In this document: positions 12,502-23,399 of the stretch, one piece after another
Layout of the letters: every line of letters begins with the position of its first letter
Position numbering within the stretch: the stretch's first letter is position 1
From: Hanleya hanleyi
Lineage: Eukaryota; Mollusca; Polyplacophora; Lepidopleurida; Hanleyidae
Assembly: GCA_036873755.1 (NCBI GenBank)
Contig: JAVTVY010019604.1
Span: forward strand, 1 to 64,000
Length of the DNA: 64,000 nucleotides
Reading direction: 5' to 3'
The notes under the pieces: generated by a model
Seen by the model: only the letters and a program-made list of their open reading frames with translations
Databases searched by the model: none
What the model was told of the DNA's origin: nothing
Position numbers and translations under genes: made by a program

Positions 12502-13312
12502 GAAGGGCCGTTCGCGCCATAAATGCATCCTTTAAACGTTTTAACTTCTTAAACGTTTAAAAATTGTAAGGCTTTAAAAAGTTTTAACGTTTAAACTTGA
12601 ACCAACCAATCAGATGTTATGAACTGACATTTTCCTGTTAAAAAGCAAATGTTTTCAGTTGTAAATTCGCGACTTCAGACGTTTCCTGTCAAAATAAAAA
12701 TTCAGTCTTTAAAGGTTTCCGGTTAAAAGGATAACGTTTCCGGTTGTGATCGTCCAATCAGATTTTTTATTTGGGCCGCGTGTATTCCAACATCTACACC
12801 AACACGTGCAAATCTCCACTGGCAAACGTTTCCGGTATGTAGTGTATTTTAACCAATGAAAACCGTTCTTACAAATTAGGTTTTGGAGAATATCTTTGGC
12901 ACCGGGACAATTTGCGCAGGACATGATGCACGGTGGGCATTAGGAATATGATATGCGCGAATATTTGTAAGGGTTATTTTGATTTGGTTCAAACAGACTA
13001 CATAGCGGAAACGTTTTGCCAGTGGACACGTGTTGATGTTGAGGTTTGACAGCAATAAAAAAATCTGGATGGACGATCACAACCGGTAACGATTTCCCTT
13101 AAACCGGGAACGTTTAAAAGTCTCGAATATTACTACTGGGAACGTTTGCCTTTTGACAGGAAACGTCTAAAGTATTGGACGTTACAAGAGCAAACGTTTG
13201 CTTTTGGACAGGAAAGGTCTTCCAAATGTCAATTCATGACATCTGATTGATTGCTGCAAGTTAAACGTTTAAATTTATTAAACGTTTGGATTGATGGCGC
13301 GAACGGCCCTTC
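12502..13312. mobile_element. 811-bp foldback element with perfect 19-bp inverted ends
   Basis: The left end GAAGGGCCGTTCGCGCCAT (12502-12520) is the exact reverse complement of the right end (13294-13312). Complementarity continues inward through most of the element: repeated AAACGTTT blocks, ATCAGATGT/ACATCTGAT, GATCGTCCA/TGGACGATC and CCACTGGCAAACG/CGTTTTGCCAGTGG. The whole unit could therefore fold on itself about a centre near 12910. There is no ORF of note. Flanks do not show a convincing target duplication (only TA on each side), so the superfamily is open. Confidence 0.85.
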
Positions 13313-13366
13313 TTAAAAGGTACCGACATAATGAAGTTGAACATACCAAATAAAGGCAGTCCTAGG

Positions 13367-13467
13367 ATAAAAGTAACTCCGAAAATGGAAGCCGAAATAT
13401 AGAATATTATATCACAATGACTTCCATTTTCGGAGTTACTTACTTCCATTTTCGGAGTTACTTTTAT
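13367..13467. repeat. short inverted repeat with duplicated right arm
   Basis: The left arm AAGTAACTCCGAAAATGGAA at 13371 pairs with TTCCATTTTCGGAGTTACTT at 13422. The right arm is then repeated directly at about 13443-13463. It could be a small hairpin whose arm was duplicated. Confidence 0.7.
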
Positions 13468-13469
13468 CG

Positions 13470-14490
13470 TAGTTTATGTGAAATTGATCTGTGGAAACAA
13501 TGAAAGGTAGTCCTATAATGAGGGAAGTTGCACACGTTACGCTAACCATGTGTTACCCAATTAATTTCCATCCAATTAGACACTACAGTAGGTACTCATC
13601 AGACCTTGACTCAACCAAAATAGCTGAATTTTGCTCTTTATCTTGATACATAATTCCTCCAATACGTCAGTTCGGGATTCCAGATGAACACCATGTTAAT
13701 TTAACCAGCATAAAGAAAGCAATATGATACCTTCTTTAACATGGTATTGTTGGTGTTGCGTTGAAACTGCAAACTGATCTGTTGAAAATTTGATGGGAAA
13801 AGGGGCCAGTGGAATGAAGTCTAGGGGATTAAGGTCAGTTTGTACAGAACATACATGTACCTAAGGGTAAATAAGAGAGATTATACCTAGGGGTAAATAG
13901 AGATTGATTTAGCGTTATGAGTGAGAAGGGCTGGACATCAAGGTTGATGATGGTTATGTCACAAGTTAGGATAAGACAAGACATGTATTACACTTTCTGG
14001 ATATCCCACAGGTTGACTGGAGTACAAGATAGGAAAAGATTATAAGATATGTTACAGCTTGGTCTTGTGAGAAAAGCAAACAGTGGCCTGCAAAGGTGAT
14101 AATGAGACAATGGTGGCCAGGTTGGCTGTTATGGTAGAGCATCTCTCACATATACACCTAACCAGCTAAACTGTATAATTTTCTCAGCAGAGTCCAAGCT
14201 TTGGTAAAGTGACGATACCAGTCTGCCATACTTTAGAGCGTATTAATCTCATATTTTGTGGAAAAACAAGGAACAGAGTAATATTTAATGCAGATAAGGG
14301 ATCAAATATACGCCAAGTGACTATTAGTGACTAAATATAGACATACAAAAGCCTTTCAACCACTAAGGATCCCCAAAACTCATCTCTGTGGAACTACTTT
14401 CATGCAGCGTAAGGCTATCCCGTGAGTGGGTTTGCACTTTTGTCAATTTCCCTACAGCATTCTAAAGAGCCTCTGGCTAACGCCAGATCT
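13470..14490. other. no feature recognised
   Basis: AT-rich sequence without convincing coding potential, terminal repeats or tandem structure on either strand. Confidence 0.5.
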
Positions 14491-14496
14491 AAAAAA

Positions 14497-15840
14497 ATGT
14501 AAGGAAAACCTCCCACATAACATCTTATCCTTATATTATAACTTTGAAGTCCACTCAGTCCCATCAAACAGAGTCTCAGAGAAACCATCACTTGAAATGA
14601 ACAGTGTCTGTGCCAGGCACACTCAATGCTGTATCTCTTGCTTTTTGGAGACTGTCGGTGAACGAATGCTTGGCTCTGTTATCACTAGGTCTGGGTGAGG
14701 CATCTCACATAAGATGTCATCAACTGTTTGCATCTAACACTCAGTATGAAGAAGAAATGGGCATGTGAGTTGTGTGACAAAGATGACGTGACTCGTGTGA
14801 CACAAAGTTAAGGAAACATACTGCATTATAAATTCAAACCAGAAAATAAAATTTTCTTTGCTGGAATCTTAGAAATATACTGCAGTAGACGTCTTTGATA
14901 CATGGTTAAAAGTTCCAACTTCTGTTGACTAGTGGGTAAGAAATAAAATACTAACATTTGTGACTCGCCTGACACCAAATAATAAGGAGAATTACAAACA
15001 TCAGCGACTAAAATCACAATATATATATCTGGTCTGTTCTGTGGCTGCAGCAACACTGCTTCTACTGACCTACATCACACAACAGTAGTCAGCTGTCTGA
15101 GGTGCTCAAGAAATTTGAAGTATATCTCTTTAGTTTGGTGTACATGGAATGATGTGATCCGTGTAACACAAAACATTGTGACCCGCGAGACACTAACTCT
15201 GATCTGAAAAGGAAACATGCAAACTGCTTTCGATAATGGAACAAATGTAGGGAAAATCTCCCGCATGACATCTTATCCTTATATTATAACTTTGAAGTTT
15301 ACTCAGTTCCATCGAACAGTCTCAGAGAAACCATCACTTGAAATAAACAGTGTCTGTGCCAGGCACACTCAATGCTGCATCTCTTGCTTTTTGGAGACTG
15401 TCATCGGTGAACGAAAGCTGTGCTCTGTTATTCACTAAATCTGGGCGAGGCATCTAACATAAGATGTCATCAACTGGTTGCCTCTAACACTCAGTATGAA
15501 GAAGCAATGGATATGTGACTCGTGTGACAAAGATGACGTGACTCGCGTGACACAAAGTTAGGGAACATACTGCATTAATTCAAACTTGCGAAGGAAATTT
15601 TCTTTGCTGGAATCTTAGACATATACTGCAGTAGACGTCTTTGATATATGGCTAAAAGTTCCAACTTCTGTTTACTGGTGGGTAAGAAATAAAATACTTA
15701 CATTTGTGACTCGCGTGACACCAAATAATAAGGAGAATTACAAACATCAGAGACGGAAATCACAATAAATATCTGGTCTGTTCTGTGGCTGCAGCAACAC
15801 TGCTTCTACTGACCTACATCACACAACAGGAGTCAGCTGT
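14497..15840. repeat. ~750-bp tandem duplication
   Basis: 14497-15080 is repeated at about 15247-15840. Shared blocks include ATCTTATCCTTATATTATAA, CTCAATGCTG, AACACTCAGTATGAAGAAG and TGGCTGCAGCAACACTGCTT. The intervening 15090-15235 matches 12185-12325. Short ORFs at 14426 and 15217 share a peptide only because the DNA is duplicated. Confidence 0.8.
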
Positions 15841-16255
15841 CTGACCTAGAAATCATTAGACATTTCCATGGTGTTGCAGTAGATAGGCACTGATGCCCGA
15901 AGCCTGTACTCAGTCAGACCTACTTCCCCGGGGGACCAAAACAAGAGTACTTGGTGCCCAACACCCAAATGCTTTATATATTTTTAAACTTGGAATATTG
16001 GTGACTCTAAAAATGTAGAATAACAGCCTGGATGATACATTTGAAAAAATGAGCTTGCTGTGCACTTAGTGTGGAATGGCTGGGATGGTGAACGTACGCT
16101 GAAATAATATTAATAATAAATGTTGACAGATTCAGTATAGGCTTGGTTGGAAGTCAGGATGATTTGGCTTAAAAATACGAGCATTATATAATACATGCAG
16201 TACATTCGGAACATATCCTAAATTGTGACATAAAATAACATCGCCACCAGTTTTG

Positions 16256-16432
16256 ATTAATGAACTTACGTTTTGAATGTGGTACCGGGATACGTGCTCG
16301 TTGTCCACGTAGTAATATCTGCCGAGAAACACCGCACACGGGTCGTAATGTACTTGTGATTTAACGCACACAATGTCGCTATTCACATAGTAGCTCAGTG
16401 CAGCATGACATACATTTGAGAATAACCTATTT
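16256..16432 (-). CDS. possible isolated exon, unknown product
   Basis: On the minus strand a frame runs without stops from about 16459 into HIQN at about 16272, where a good donor (GTAAGT) follows. The predicted peptide is rich in Tyr, Val and Cys (for example YDPCAVFLGRYYYVDNEHVS) and looks less random than neighbouring ORFs. No start codon lies in this frame before the upstream stop, and no strong acceptor was found. I recognise no family. It may be chance. Confidence 0.2.
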
Positions 16433-16567
16433 CTTGGAAATACACTTCGTACTTAGATACGACTGCCACACAAGCTTGTATGAGGACGATGGGAAATAAC
16501 CCATCAAGGGCAAATTTAAACGTACGAGGTCAAATCTCTACGTTGTTCGGGTGTGGATATCTCAAGC

Positions 16568-16613
16568 CATGGAGCCTACTATAGATATAGTAGGCCCTAT
16601 AGTAGGCTCCATG
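16568..16613. repeat. 17-bp perfect hairpin
   Basis: CATGGAGCCTACTATAG at 16568-16584 pairs exactly with its reverse complement at 16597-16613 across a 12-base spacer. The spacer contains a further CTACTAT/ATAGTAG pairing option, so two alternative hairpins are possible. Confidence 0.8.
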
Positions 16614-16809
16614 CTCAAACGAACTATCCCGTGACTCCTACTATAATTCGAGGCTTGTGTAAGTATGTAAGTACGCCTCACATCCAAACTCCAGTAGCTA
16701 GCGATCGTCCATAAATCATCCTTCTGTTTACAATAACAAATATCGTTTTTCTATCTTATAAGTACTACCGTAATACATAGCATATACGTACAACATTTGC
16801 GTAGGGGCC

Positions 16810-16925
16810 TACACTTCATAAGATGGCTTGCGAATCGTGTGTCGCCATTATCGCTGAGCGATATCCGATACTTTACCGTATAATGTTCGGTCTTTATCCG
16901 GCGGAGAACACATTCGAGAAATCTG
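16810..16925. repeat. dispersed repeat, inverted relative to 57745-57860
   Basis: Shares AAGATGGCTTGCGAATCGTG, TCGCCATTATCGC-like and TTTACCG blocks with the reverse complement of 57745-57860. Further out the two loci differ. No coding sequence seen. Confidence 0.65.
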
Positions 16926-16987
16926 ATAAATTACAGATTTTTCATACCACTTCTGATACATGCATTGTCTGGGCTTACAAAAGATAC

Positions 16988-17150
16988 CAGGGGCGTCGTT
17001 AGGGGTCGACAGGTGCGAACGACCCCCCTCCCCCCTTGGACGCCCCAAAAAAAAAACAGAACAAAAATAAAATAAAAAACAAAAACAAAAACAAAACAAA
17101 AAAGCAAAAGGGAAAAGAAAGAAATAAAAAATGTCCGTCTCCTATGGTGT
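16988..17150. repeat. CAGGGGCGTCG element end and A/C-rich low-complexity tract
   Basis: CAGGGGCGTCGTTAGGGG near 16989 resembles the end CAGTGGCGTCGGAA of the TIR element at 19409. It is followed by poly-C and then about 90 bases of A-rich sequence with AAAAC and AAAAT units (17047-17135). Confidence 0.5.
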
Positions 17151-17160
17151 TCTATTTGTG

Positions 17161-18965
17161 CCAAGTTTCCGTCGCCTTTTCAAAACGCGACGTCGCCTTT
17201 TGAAACGCGACGTCGCCTTTTGAAACGCGACGTCGCGTTTTTAAAACACGACGTCGCCTTTTGGAAAACACGACGTCGCCTTTCTTTCCTATGTTTTTGC
17301 ATTGTAAAACTCGACACAACGGAACTCGACGTCGCGTTTTCAAAAGGCGACGTCGTGTTTCACCCACGTCTTGTTTGGCAATGTTAAAAGATAGGAAAGA
17401 AACGCGACGTCGCGTTTTAAAACGCGACGTCGTGTTTTTTAAAAGGCGACGTCGCCTTTTCAAAAGGTGACGTCGCGTTTCAAAACGCGACGTCGCCTTT
17501 TGAAACGCGACGTCGTGTTTCGAAACGCGACGTCGCGTTTTTAAAACACGACGTCGCCTTTTGGAAAACACGACGTCGCCTTTTAAAACGCGACGTCGCG
17601 TTTTAAAACGCGACGTCGTGTTTTTTAAAAGGCGACGTCGCGTTTTCAAAAGGCGACGTCGCGTTTCAAAAGGCGACGTCGCCTTTCGAAACGCGACGTC
17701 GCCTTTCGAAACGCGACGTCGCCTTTCGAAACGCGACGTCGCGTTTTGAAACGCGACGTCGCCTTTTGGTCTTTCAACTGCGCATGTGCAGGTTTAGGGA
17801 GCATTTGTTATTAGTGAGCCAGAGCTATCCGCTTGACCTCCATTTTGTGATATTTTGAGTACACTTGCGGATAGAGACAGAAGGTTAGCCGATCGCTGAT
17901 TGGTCAATATTGGGCCTTTCGATGTTCATGCGTGGTTGTAACTTCCGTATAAACAAATACACGTGCGTGCGATTTGAGATGAAATAGTCACAAAGTCCCT
18001 GTTTTTTGTTACAAATAAATGAATAATAGCTCAGGTCATCCGCGGACCAAAATGGCCTGGAAAATAAATGGGGCAACTCAATGATAAAATATCTCTTCAA
18101 CCCTAAAGCTACAAATTATATTTCTGAAATAATTCTGAATGCTGATTGCAAAAGAATACATTAGTCTTGCTCCTGCTAGCAAATGTAGTAAATGATTTGC
18201 AAAGAATAATTTGACCTAAGATATACATGGTTCCTTATAGACCCTCACTCTGTTAATTTGAGGAATTGAAACACTAATACTGTGATATAATTTTTCGCGC
18301 ATTTGCTAAAAAACACCATGTTGCTGTGAGAGACCTGAAAATAACCCTGGCTAACAATCAGACACACTAAATATTTTTATGACAGAAGAGAGGATTGTTT
18401 GCTTGCATAATTCATCAACTATCAATAAGGATTATTTATCATGGGATGTAGTAATAGTATTGGTGTCTCTCTCAACAAATCACAGCTACCTGAATATTAT
18501 CATTTGGGTTGTCTTGATGCAATTTTGATGCAAATCTAGTGAATATATCTGCTAAAAAAGCATTTTGGGAATTGGGAATTTCTCTAACTTTGTCAGCGAA
18601 ATTCTTTCATCAAATTTTACAACTAAAAAATACCCAAAAATTCCTAGAGTTTAAAATGTTCTAAGATGTGTTTGTATTGAAACTGATTTGCCAGAATTGC
18701 AGTAATATTGCATCAAGAAAACCTAAATTATATGAGTATGAATTTTTATATTGCTGTGATTTGTTAACTTCAAAATATTAAGGAGAACCCAAATGGAAAA
18801 TTAAAACTCCTGGCCTTTTCTGAAAAGTACAATATGGCACCTACACAATTTCTTGAAAATAAATGATCCGTAGACATGCGCAGTTCTACTATCAAAACAC
18901 GACGTCGCGTTTCAAAAGGCGACGTCGCATTTCGAAAGGCGACGTCGCGTTTCGAAAGGCGAATT
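17161..18965. mobile_element. foldback-like element with arms made of GACGTC palindromes
   Basis: Left array 17161-17767 contains 25 copies of GACGTC, each embedded in GCGACGTCGC or a variant and separated by AAAA/TTTT-rich spacers of about 8-12 bases. The right array 18896-18965 has three more. Just inside both arrays is a 12-bp inverted pair, AACTGCGCATGT (17776-17787) and ACATGCGCAGTT (18874-18885). The 1.1-kb interior (17788-18873) has no convincing gene. The plan resembles foldback elements with repetitive arms, but no target duplication was identified, so it could also be a satellite that spread. Confidence 0.6.
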
Positions 18966-18969
18966 TACT

Positions 18970-19405
18970 ATTCAATTAATCATTAACACCAACTCGTGTG
19001 TTTTTTTCCTTCTGCTCGATGCATGTGGATTTGATAATGAAGCATCGGCAGCCTCGGTCTACCGTTGGCGAAGTCCAAAACGGACAATAAACTGAAAGCT
19101 GTATATGTATAAGCTTTGCTGAAGGCTATACTACATTCGTGATATTTCATTTCCGGAAAATATATCAGTTTAATTTTTTTTCTAGTCAGTATTTTACCAT
19201 CGTCACGTTTTAATGAGTGGTATAAGTTTCCTTTTTCTAGTCAGTATTTCACCATGGCCACGAGATATAGTCCATGATACACAGTTTGATATTCTACACA
19301 ATATTATTGTGATATTTTCAGCAAAAGTTTAATGTTCACAGTCATGAAATGACATATGGATCGGAAAGTGATCTGATGATGTTTAGTTTTAATCATTTTA
19401 ACATG
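18970..19405. other. no gene recognised
   Basis: AT-rich sequence; a short direct repeat TTTCTAGTCAGTATTT occurs at about 19180 and 19235. No coding or terminal-repeat evidence. Confidence 0.5.
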
Positions 19406-19408
19406 GCT

Positions 19409-20497
19409 ACAGTGGCGTCGGAAGCGGAGGAGGGGACAGCCCCTCCCCCCCCCCACCACCCCTCACTTTTGATTTAGGGGGGCCCGAATATCTTTTGGCC
19501 ACCCACTTTTCAGCATCTCTAACTGACCATGTCCCCACATAAAAATTACAGATAGAGTGCCAGGACGTGTAGTGGTGTGTTATAGGCCCGTTTTGTTTGT
19601 GTCAAACCAGGAAGTCAAATGGAGTCCGGCATATTCTTCAATATCGATGCGGGTTTATGCGAAACAAATGTGAAAATAGAACCATAAATCTATATACATT
19701 GTGTTCAGATTTGTTTCCGGGAAAACGGGTAAAACGCATCTCCGGCAACCGGAGATCCCGGAGCTTCCGGGGCCTAGGCGGCCCCTGGACCCTCGCCTGT
19801 CAGGCTGTGAGGATCGCTCATTTTAGCTTTGTGTAAATGAATCGCTATCATATTGGTTCTAATGTTCCATGATATAAAGGTCATCGTTTTTTATGTGATT
19901 TTTTATGTGATAAATATAACTAAAAAGTCAAATGGATACAGGCATGAAGTATGATCTTTTCAATATCGATGAGTGCTTATAAATGCGAAACATACGTGAA
20001 AATAGAACCATAAATCTGCATACATTACGTTCGAATTTATTTCTGGGAAAACTCTTAGAACGCGTCTCTGGAGATCTGGAACTTCGGATCTTCCAGGGCC
20101 TAACGGCTCGTGGACCCTCGCCTGTTGGGCTGTGAGGATTTCCTTGCTTCATCTTTGTGTGAATGAATCGTTTCTGTAGGCATATTGTGTTCCCCTCCCA
20201 AGAACTATATAAGTCATCGTTTTGTATGTTTTAAATATAACTAGAACGTCAAATGGATGAAGGCATGAGGTGCGATGTTTTCAATATCGATGCATGCTTA
20301 TAATTGCTAAAAAAAAATCGTGAAAATAGAATCATAAATGTGCATGCAGTATGATCAGTTTTATTTCCGGAAAAACATTCAGAACGCATCTCCGGCAATC
20401 TAGGACCCCAGAGCTGCCGGGGCCTAGTCGGCCCTGGACCCGCCTGTTGGGCTGTGATAGTGGTTCCCCACTTTCGATTACGTTCCGACGCCACTGG
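19409..20497. mobile_element. TIR element with ends CAGTGGCGTCGGAA and internal ~325-bp repeats
   Basis: CAGTGGCGTCGGAA at 19409-19422 is mirrored exactly by TTCCGACGCCACTG at 20484-20497. CAG-starting ends suggest a hAT-like or similar element, but no 8-bp target duplication is evident. The interior consists of tandem units of about 325 bp, each with AAAATAGAACCATAAAT and a CATCTCCGG...GGGGCCTA...CCCTGGACC block. Units start near 19608, 19925 and 20248. No transposase ORF was recognised. Confidence 0.65.
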
Positions 20498-20499
20498 GT

Positions 20500-20830
20500 T
20501 AGCCTACGTGATATATCGGCCCAACGCATTATTATTGTGTTTTCAAGATGACAAGAGAATAAAATATAATACTGATATTTGACAAATCACGTGTTAGTTT
20601 AATTGTTGGAAATCGCTCAGAATGCATCTCAGGCCATCTAAGGTCCCAGAGCTGTATAATATAACCCTAAATCTGCATACATTATGTTCAGATTTAATTC
20701 CGGTAAAACGCTTAGAACGCATCTCCGTCGATCTAGGACCCCGGAGCTTCCGGGGCCTATGCGGCCCCTGGACCCTCGCCTAAAGTGCTAGGATAATCGG
20801 TCCCCCTTTGAAAAATCCTACCGACGCCCA
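20500..20830. repeat. partial further units of the 325-bp repeat
   Basis: CATCTCAGGCCATCTAAGGT at about 20624 and CATCTCCGTCGATCTAGGAC at about 20719 continue the repeat beyond the right TIR. The block ends near 20830 with TACCGACGCCCATGG, a variant of the element end. This suggests a nested or second copy. Confidence 0.55.
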
Positions 20831-20854
20831 TGGATACAGATATGAATAACTTCA

Positions 20855-21070
20855 GTATCATCCAAGAGATCTTGTAGTAGGGCAGCACATGACTCGAAAA
20901 TGGCGGGCTACTTTGGGGTTTTGTCGGTAGAGTTTAGTTGATTGGCGGACGACATCAAGTTGTGTTGTTTTCGGAGGAATCCCTCTTATAGTTGCCGAAA
21001 GTAGGCTGAAAATGGATACACACGATCCCAGGGTCAGTCTCACCGCGTACAGATGACCCATATGGTTACA
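20855..21070. repeat. dispersed repeat, inverted relative to 57430-57625
   Basis: AAAATGGCGGG, GTCGGTAGA, GCCGAAAGTAGGCTG and ATACACACGATCCCAGGGTC have reverse-complement counterparts at about 57430-57620. Both copies also contain a GGGCAGCACATGACT-like segment. No ORF of interest. Confidence 0.65.
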
Positions 21071-21739
21071 GGTTGATAGATACAATTCACAATGTATCAC
21101 AAGCATACAAAGGAGAGTTTCTGATCGATATTCGGACTACGTTAGCATCTGCTGACGATTCCATTTCGGGTGTCAATTCTTGAAATCCTTAATTGCTTGA
21201 CATGTGTCCATCAACCTGGGAACATTCGTACCGCACAATTTTAGCATTGGGATGGGGATGTCACAGGTGGCAAATTAGACAGATTTTTCTGTAGATGTAT
21301 TTGGGTTTTTCTGCCTGCAGTAATCTTGCTTATAAAGTAATCACATAAACTCAAAGGGAAACTTGAGTGACTCAAATGGTTAGTAGATTAGAACAACGAC
21401 AGTAGTATAGTAAGTGGAAAAAGGCCACAGGTTTGCCGGGGGAGGTAACTCTTGCATCCGATAGGGGGCGCCACCAGCTGAAGGTTATGGATTGCATCAG
21501 CATTGACTGGGTGCCAAGTTTTGACCACTATAGTTCTGGCACTCTTTCGACCTTGTATTCCTCCGCGGTGATGCGGTCATGTCTGGCGATGATGCGGTCG
21601 CGGGAAAAAGCTTCCGCGGAGAAAAAGTAGTCCTCACACTTCAAATACGCTGCATGGTCTGATGGGGTCGTATGAGGGATCAATGTCAAGCATTTGTGAA
21701 GGCGCATCTGATGCGCCGGGCGTGGGGTTGAAATATCGT

Positions 21740-23350
21740 CATTCTGCGCATGCGCGGAGGACAAAGGGTATGAAAATAGACGTTTTGGGATGTGTCATTT
21801 TGTAGTTCTCGGGTTATAGACCCCGATTTGAGGGCTGTCCATGTCATCTGTGACGACATCAGTACGAGCAGTAGCCAAATTGGGCATTTTGGGGGTGTGT
21901 GGAGGTGTATTTGGGGTGGAGAGGGACCATCCTTGGTCCGAATGCGTCGTAGGAGGTGTCATTTCTCGGGGTGTACATCCCGATTTACAGGATGTTCACG
22001 TCATCTTTGACGTCATCGGTGACGTCATCAGTACGAGTAGTAGTTAAAGTGGGCATTTTGGGCAGTGAAGGGAGGTATTTGGTGTAGAGATGGACCTTCC
22101 TTGATCCGAATGCGTCGTGTGGAGTGTCATTTTGTAGCTCTCGGGGCGTAGACCCGATTTGAGGTATGTCAACAGCATATGTGACCTCATCAGTACGAGT
22201 AGTAGCGAAAGTGGGCATTTTGCGGGAAGTGAAGGATGGTATTTGGTGTGGAGATGGACCACTATTCGACTGGACTAATGTATCGACCGTTTTCAATATT
22301 TTGCGCATGCGCAGTCTTGCCGTAGTATAGAAAGCAGGCATTTTGGGGGCTGCGTGGGAGTGTGTTTGGGGTAGAGATGGACTACTGTGGGTCCAAATGG
22401 GTCGTGGGAGATGTCCAAGTGAAGCGTTTGTGAGGTAGAGTCAGAATGACGTGTTTTAAGTGCAAGTCGCGTCAATCTGCGCATGCGCAGTTGGGTGTAG
22501 TAAGTAAAGTGGTCATTTGGGGTATTCGAGGGGGTGTGTTTGGGGTAGAGATGGACCACTATCGGTCCGAATGTGTTGTGGGAGGTGTGAGTTTGCATCT
22601 GTGACGTCATCGGTGACGTCATCAGTAGGAGTAGAAGCGAAAGTGGGCATTTTGACAGCATCGGTGACGTCATCAGTAGGAGTAGTAGCGAAAGTGGGCA
22701 TTTTGGGGGGTACGTGGGGGAGATGGACCATCCTCGGTCCGAATGCGTCGTGTGGGGTGTCATTTTGTAGCTCTCGGGGTGTAGACCCCGATTTTAGGGC
22801 TGTCCACAGCATCTGTGACGTCATCGGTGACGTCATCAGTAGTAGTAGTAGCGTAAGTGATCATTTTGGGGGGTGTGTGGAGGTGTGTTTGGGATAGAGA
22901 TGGACCATCCTCGGTCCGAATGCGTCTTGGGAGGTGTCATTTTGTAGTTCTCGGGTCATAGACCCCGATTTGAGAGCTGTCCATGTCATCTGTGACGTCA
23001 TCAGTACGAACAGTAGCCAAAGTGGGCATTTTAGGGGTGTGTGGAGGTGTATTTGGGGTAGGAAGGGATCATCCTTGGTCCGAATGCGTCGTGGGAGGTG
23101 TCATTTTGTAGTTCTTGGGGTGTACATCCCGATTTGAGGTATGTCCACAGCATCTGTGACGTTATCTGTGACGTCATCAGTACGAGTAGTAGCGAAAGTG
23201 GGCATTTTGTGGAAGTGAAGGAAGGTATTTGGTGTAGAGATGGACAACTATTGGTCCAAATGGACCATGTGGCGTATCAGTGTGAAGCTCTCGTGGGTCA
23301 GACTGGCCTGTTTTCGTTGGAACTCGCGCCAATCGGCGCATGCGCAATTG
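21740..23350. repeat. complex satellite with NRF1-like and CRE palindromes
   Basis: About nine diverged units of roughly 165-170 bp contain AAGTGGGCATTTTG, GATGGACCA, CCGAATGCGTCGTG and GTCATTTTGTAG. The array holds perfect TGACGTCA sites at 22008, 22020, 22602, 22614, 22665, 22816, 22828, 22993 and 23169, several as close pairs 12 bp apart. NRF1-like cores (TGCGCATGCGC or GGCGCATGCGCA) lie at 21745, 22302, 22478 and 23335. CRE (CREB/ATF) and NRF1 are known vertebrate promoter motifs; activity here is inference. Confidence 0.75.
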
Positions 23351-23399
23351 GTCAGTGGATTTTCCCCGTCGTTCTTCCGTCTTCTTCGGGCCACTCATG

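Larger units (their letters stand above)
11880..15720 (+). repeat. dispersed 16-mer motif around GTGACTCGCGTGACAC
   Basis: A motif close to TGTGACTCGCGTGACA recurs about a dozen times on the same strand: near 11887, 12055, 12241, 12267, 14785, 14960, 15155, 15177, 15515, 15537 and 15705. Many are exact, others differ by one or two bases (CTCGTGTG, CCCGCGAG). Some travel in duplicated blocks (12180-12310 with 15095-15235). Its function is unknown. It resembles paired TGAC half-sites, but I do not recognise a named binding site. Confidence 0.6.

Noticed and set aside
17152..17649. 165-codon Arg/Lys-rich minus ORF (RRRVLK repeats)
   Set aside because: It reads the GACGTC palindrome array; both strands give similar basic repeats. 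No start context or domain.
22044..22836. Several ORFs of 70-156 codons on the minus strand with repeated THSDQG-like peptides
   Set aside because: They are frames through the NRF1/CRE satellite and repeat with its units.
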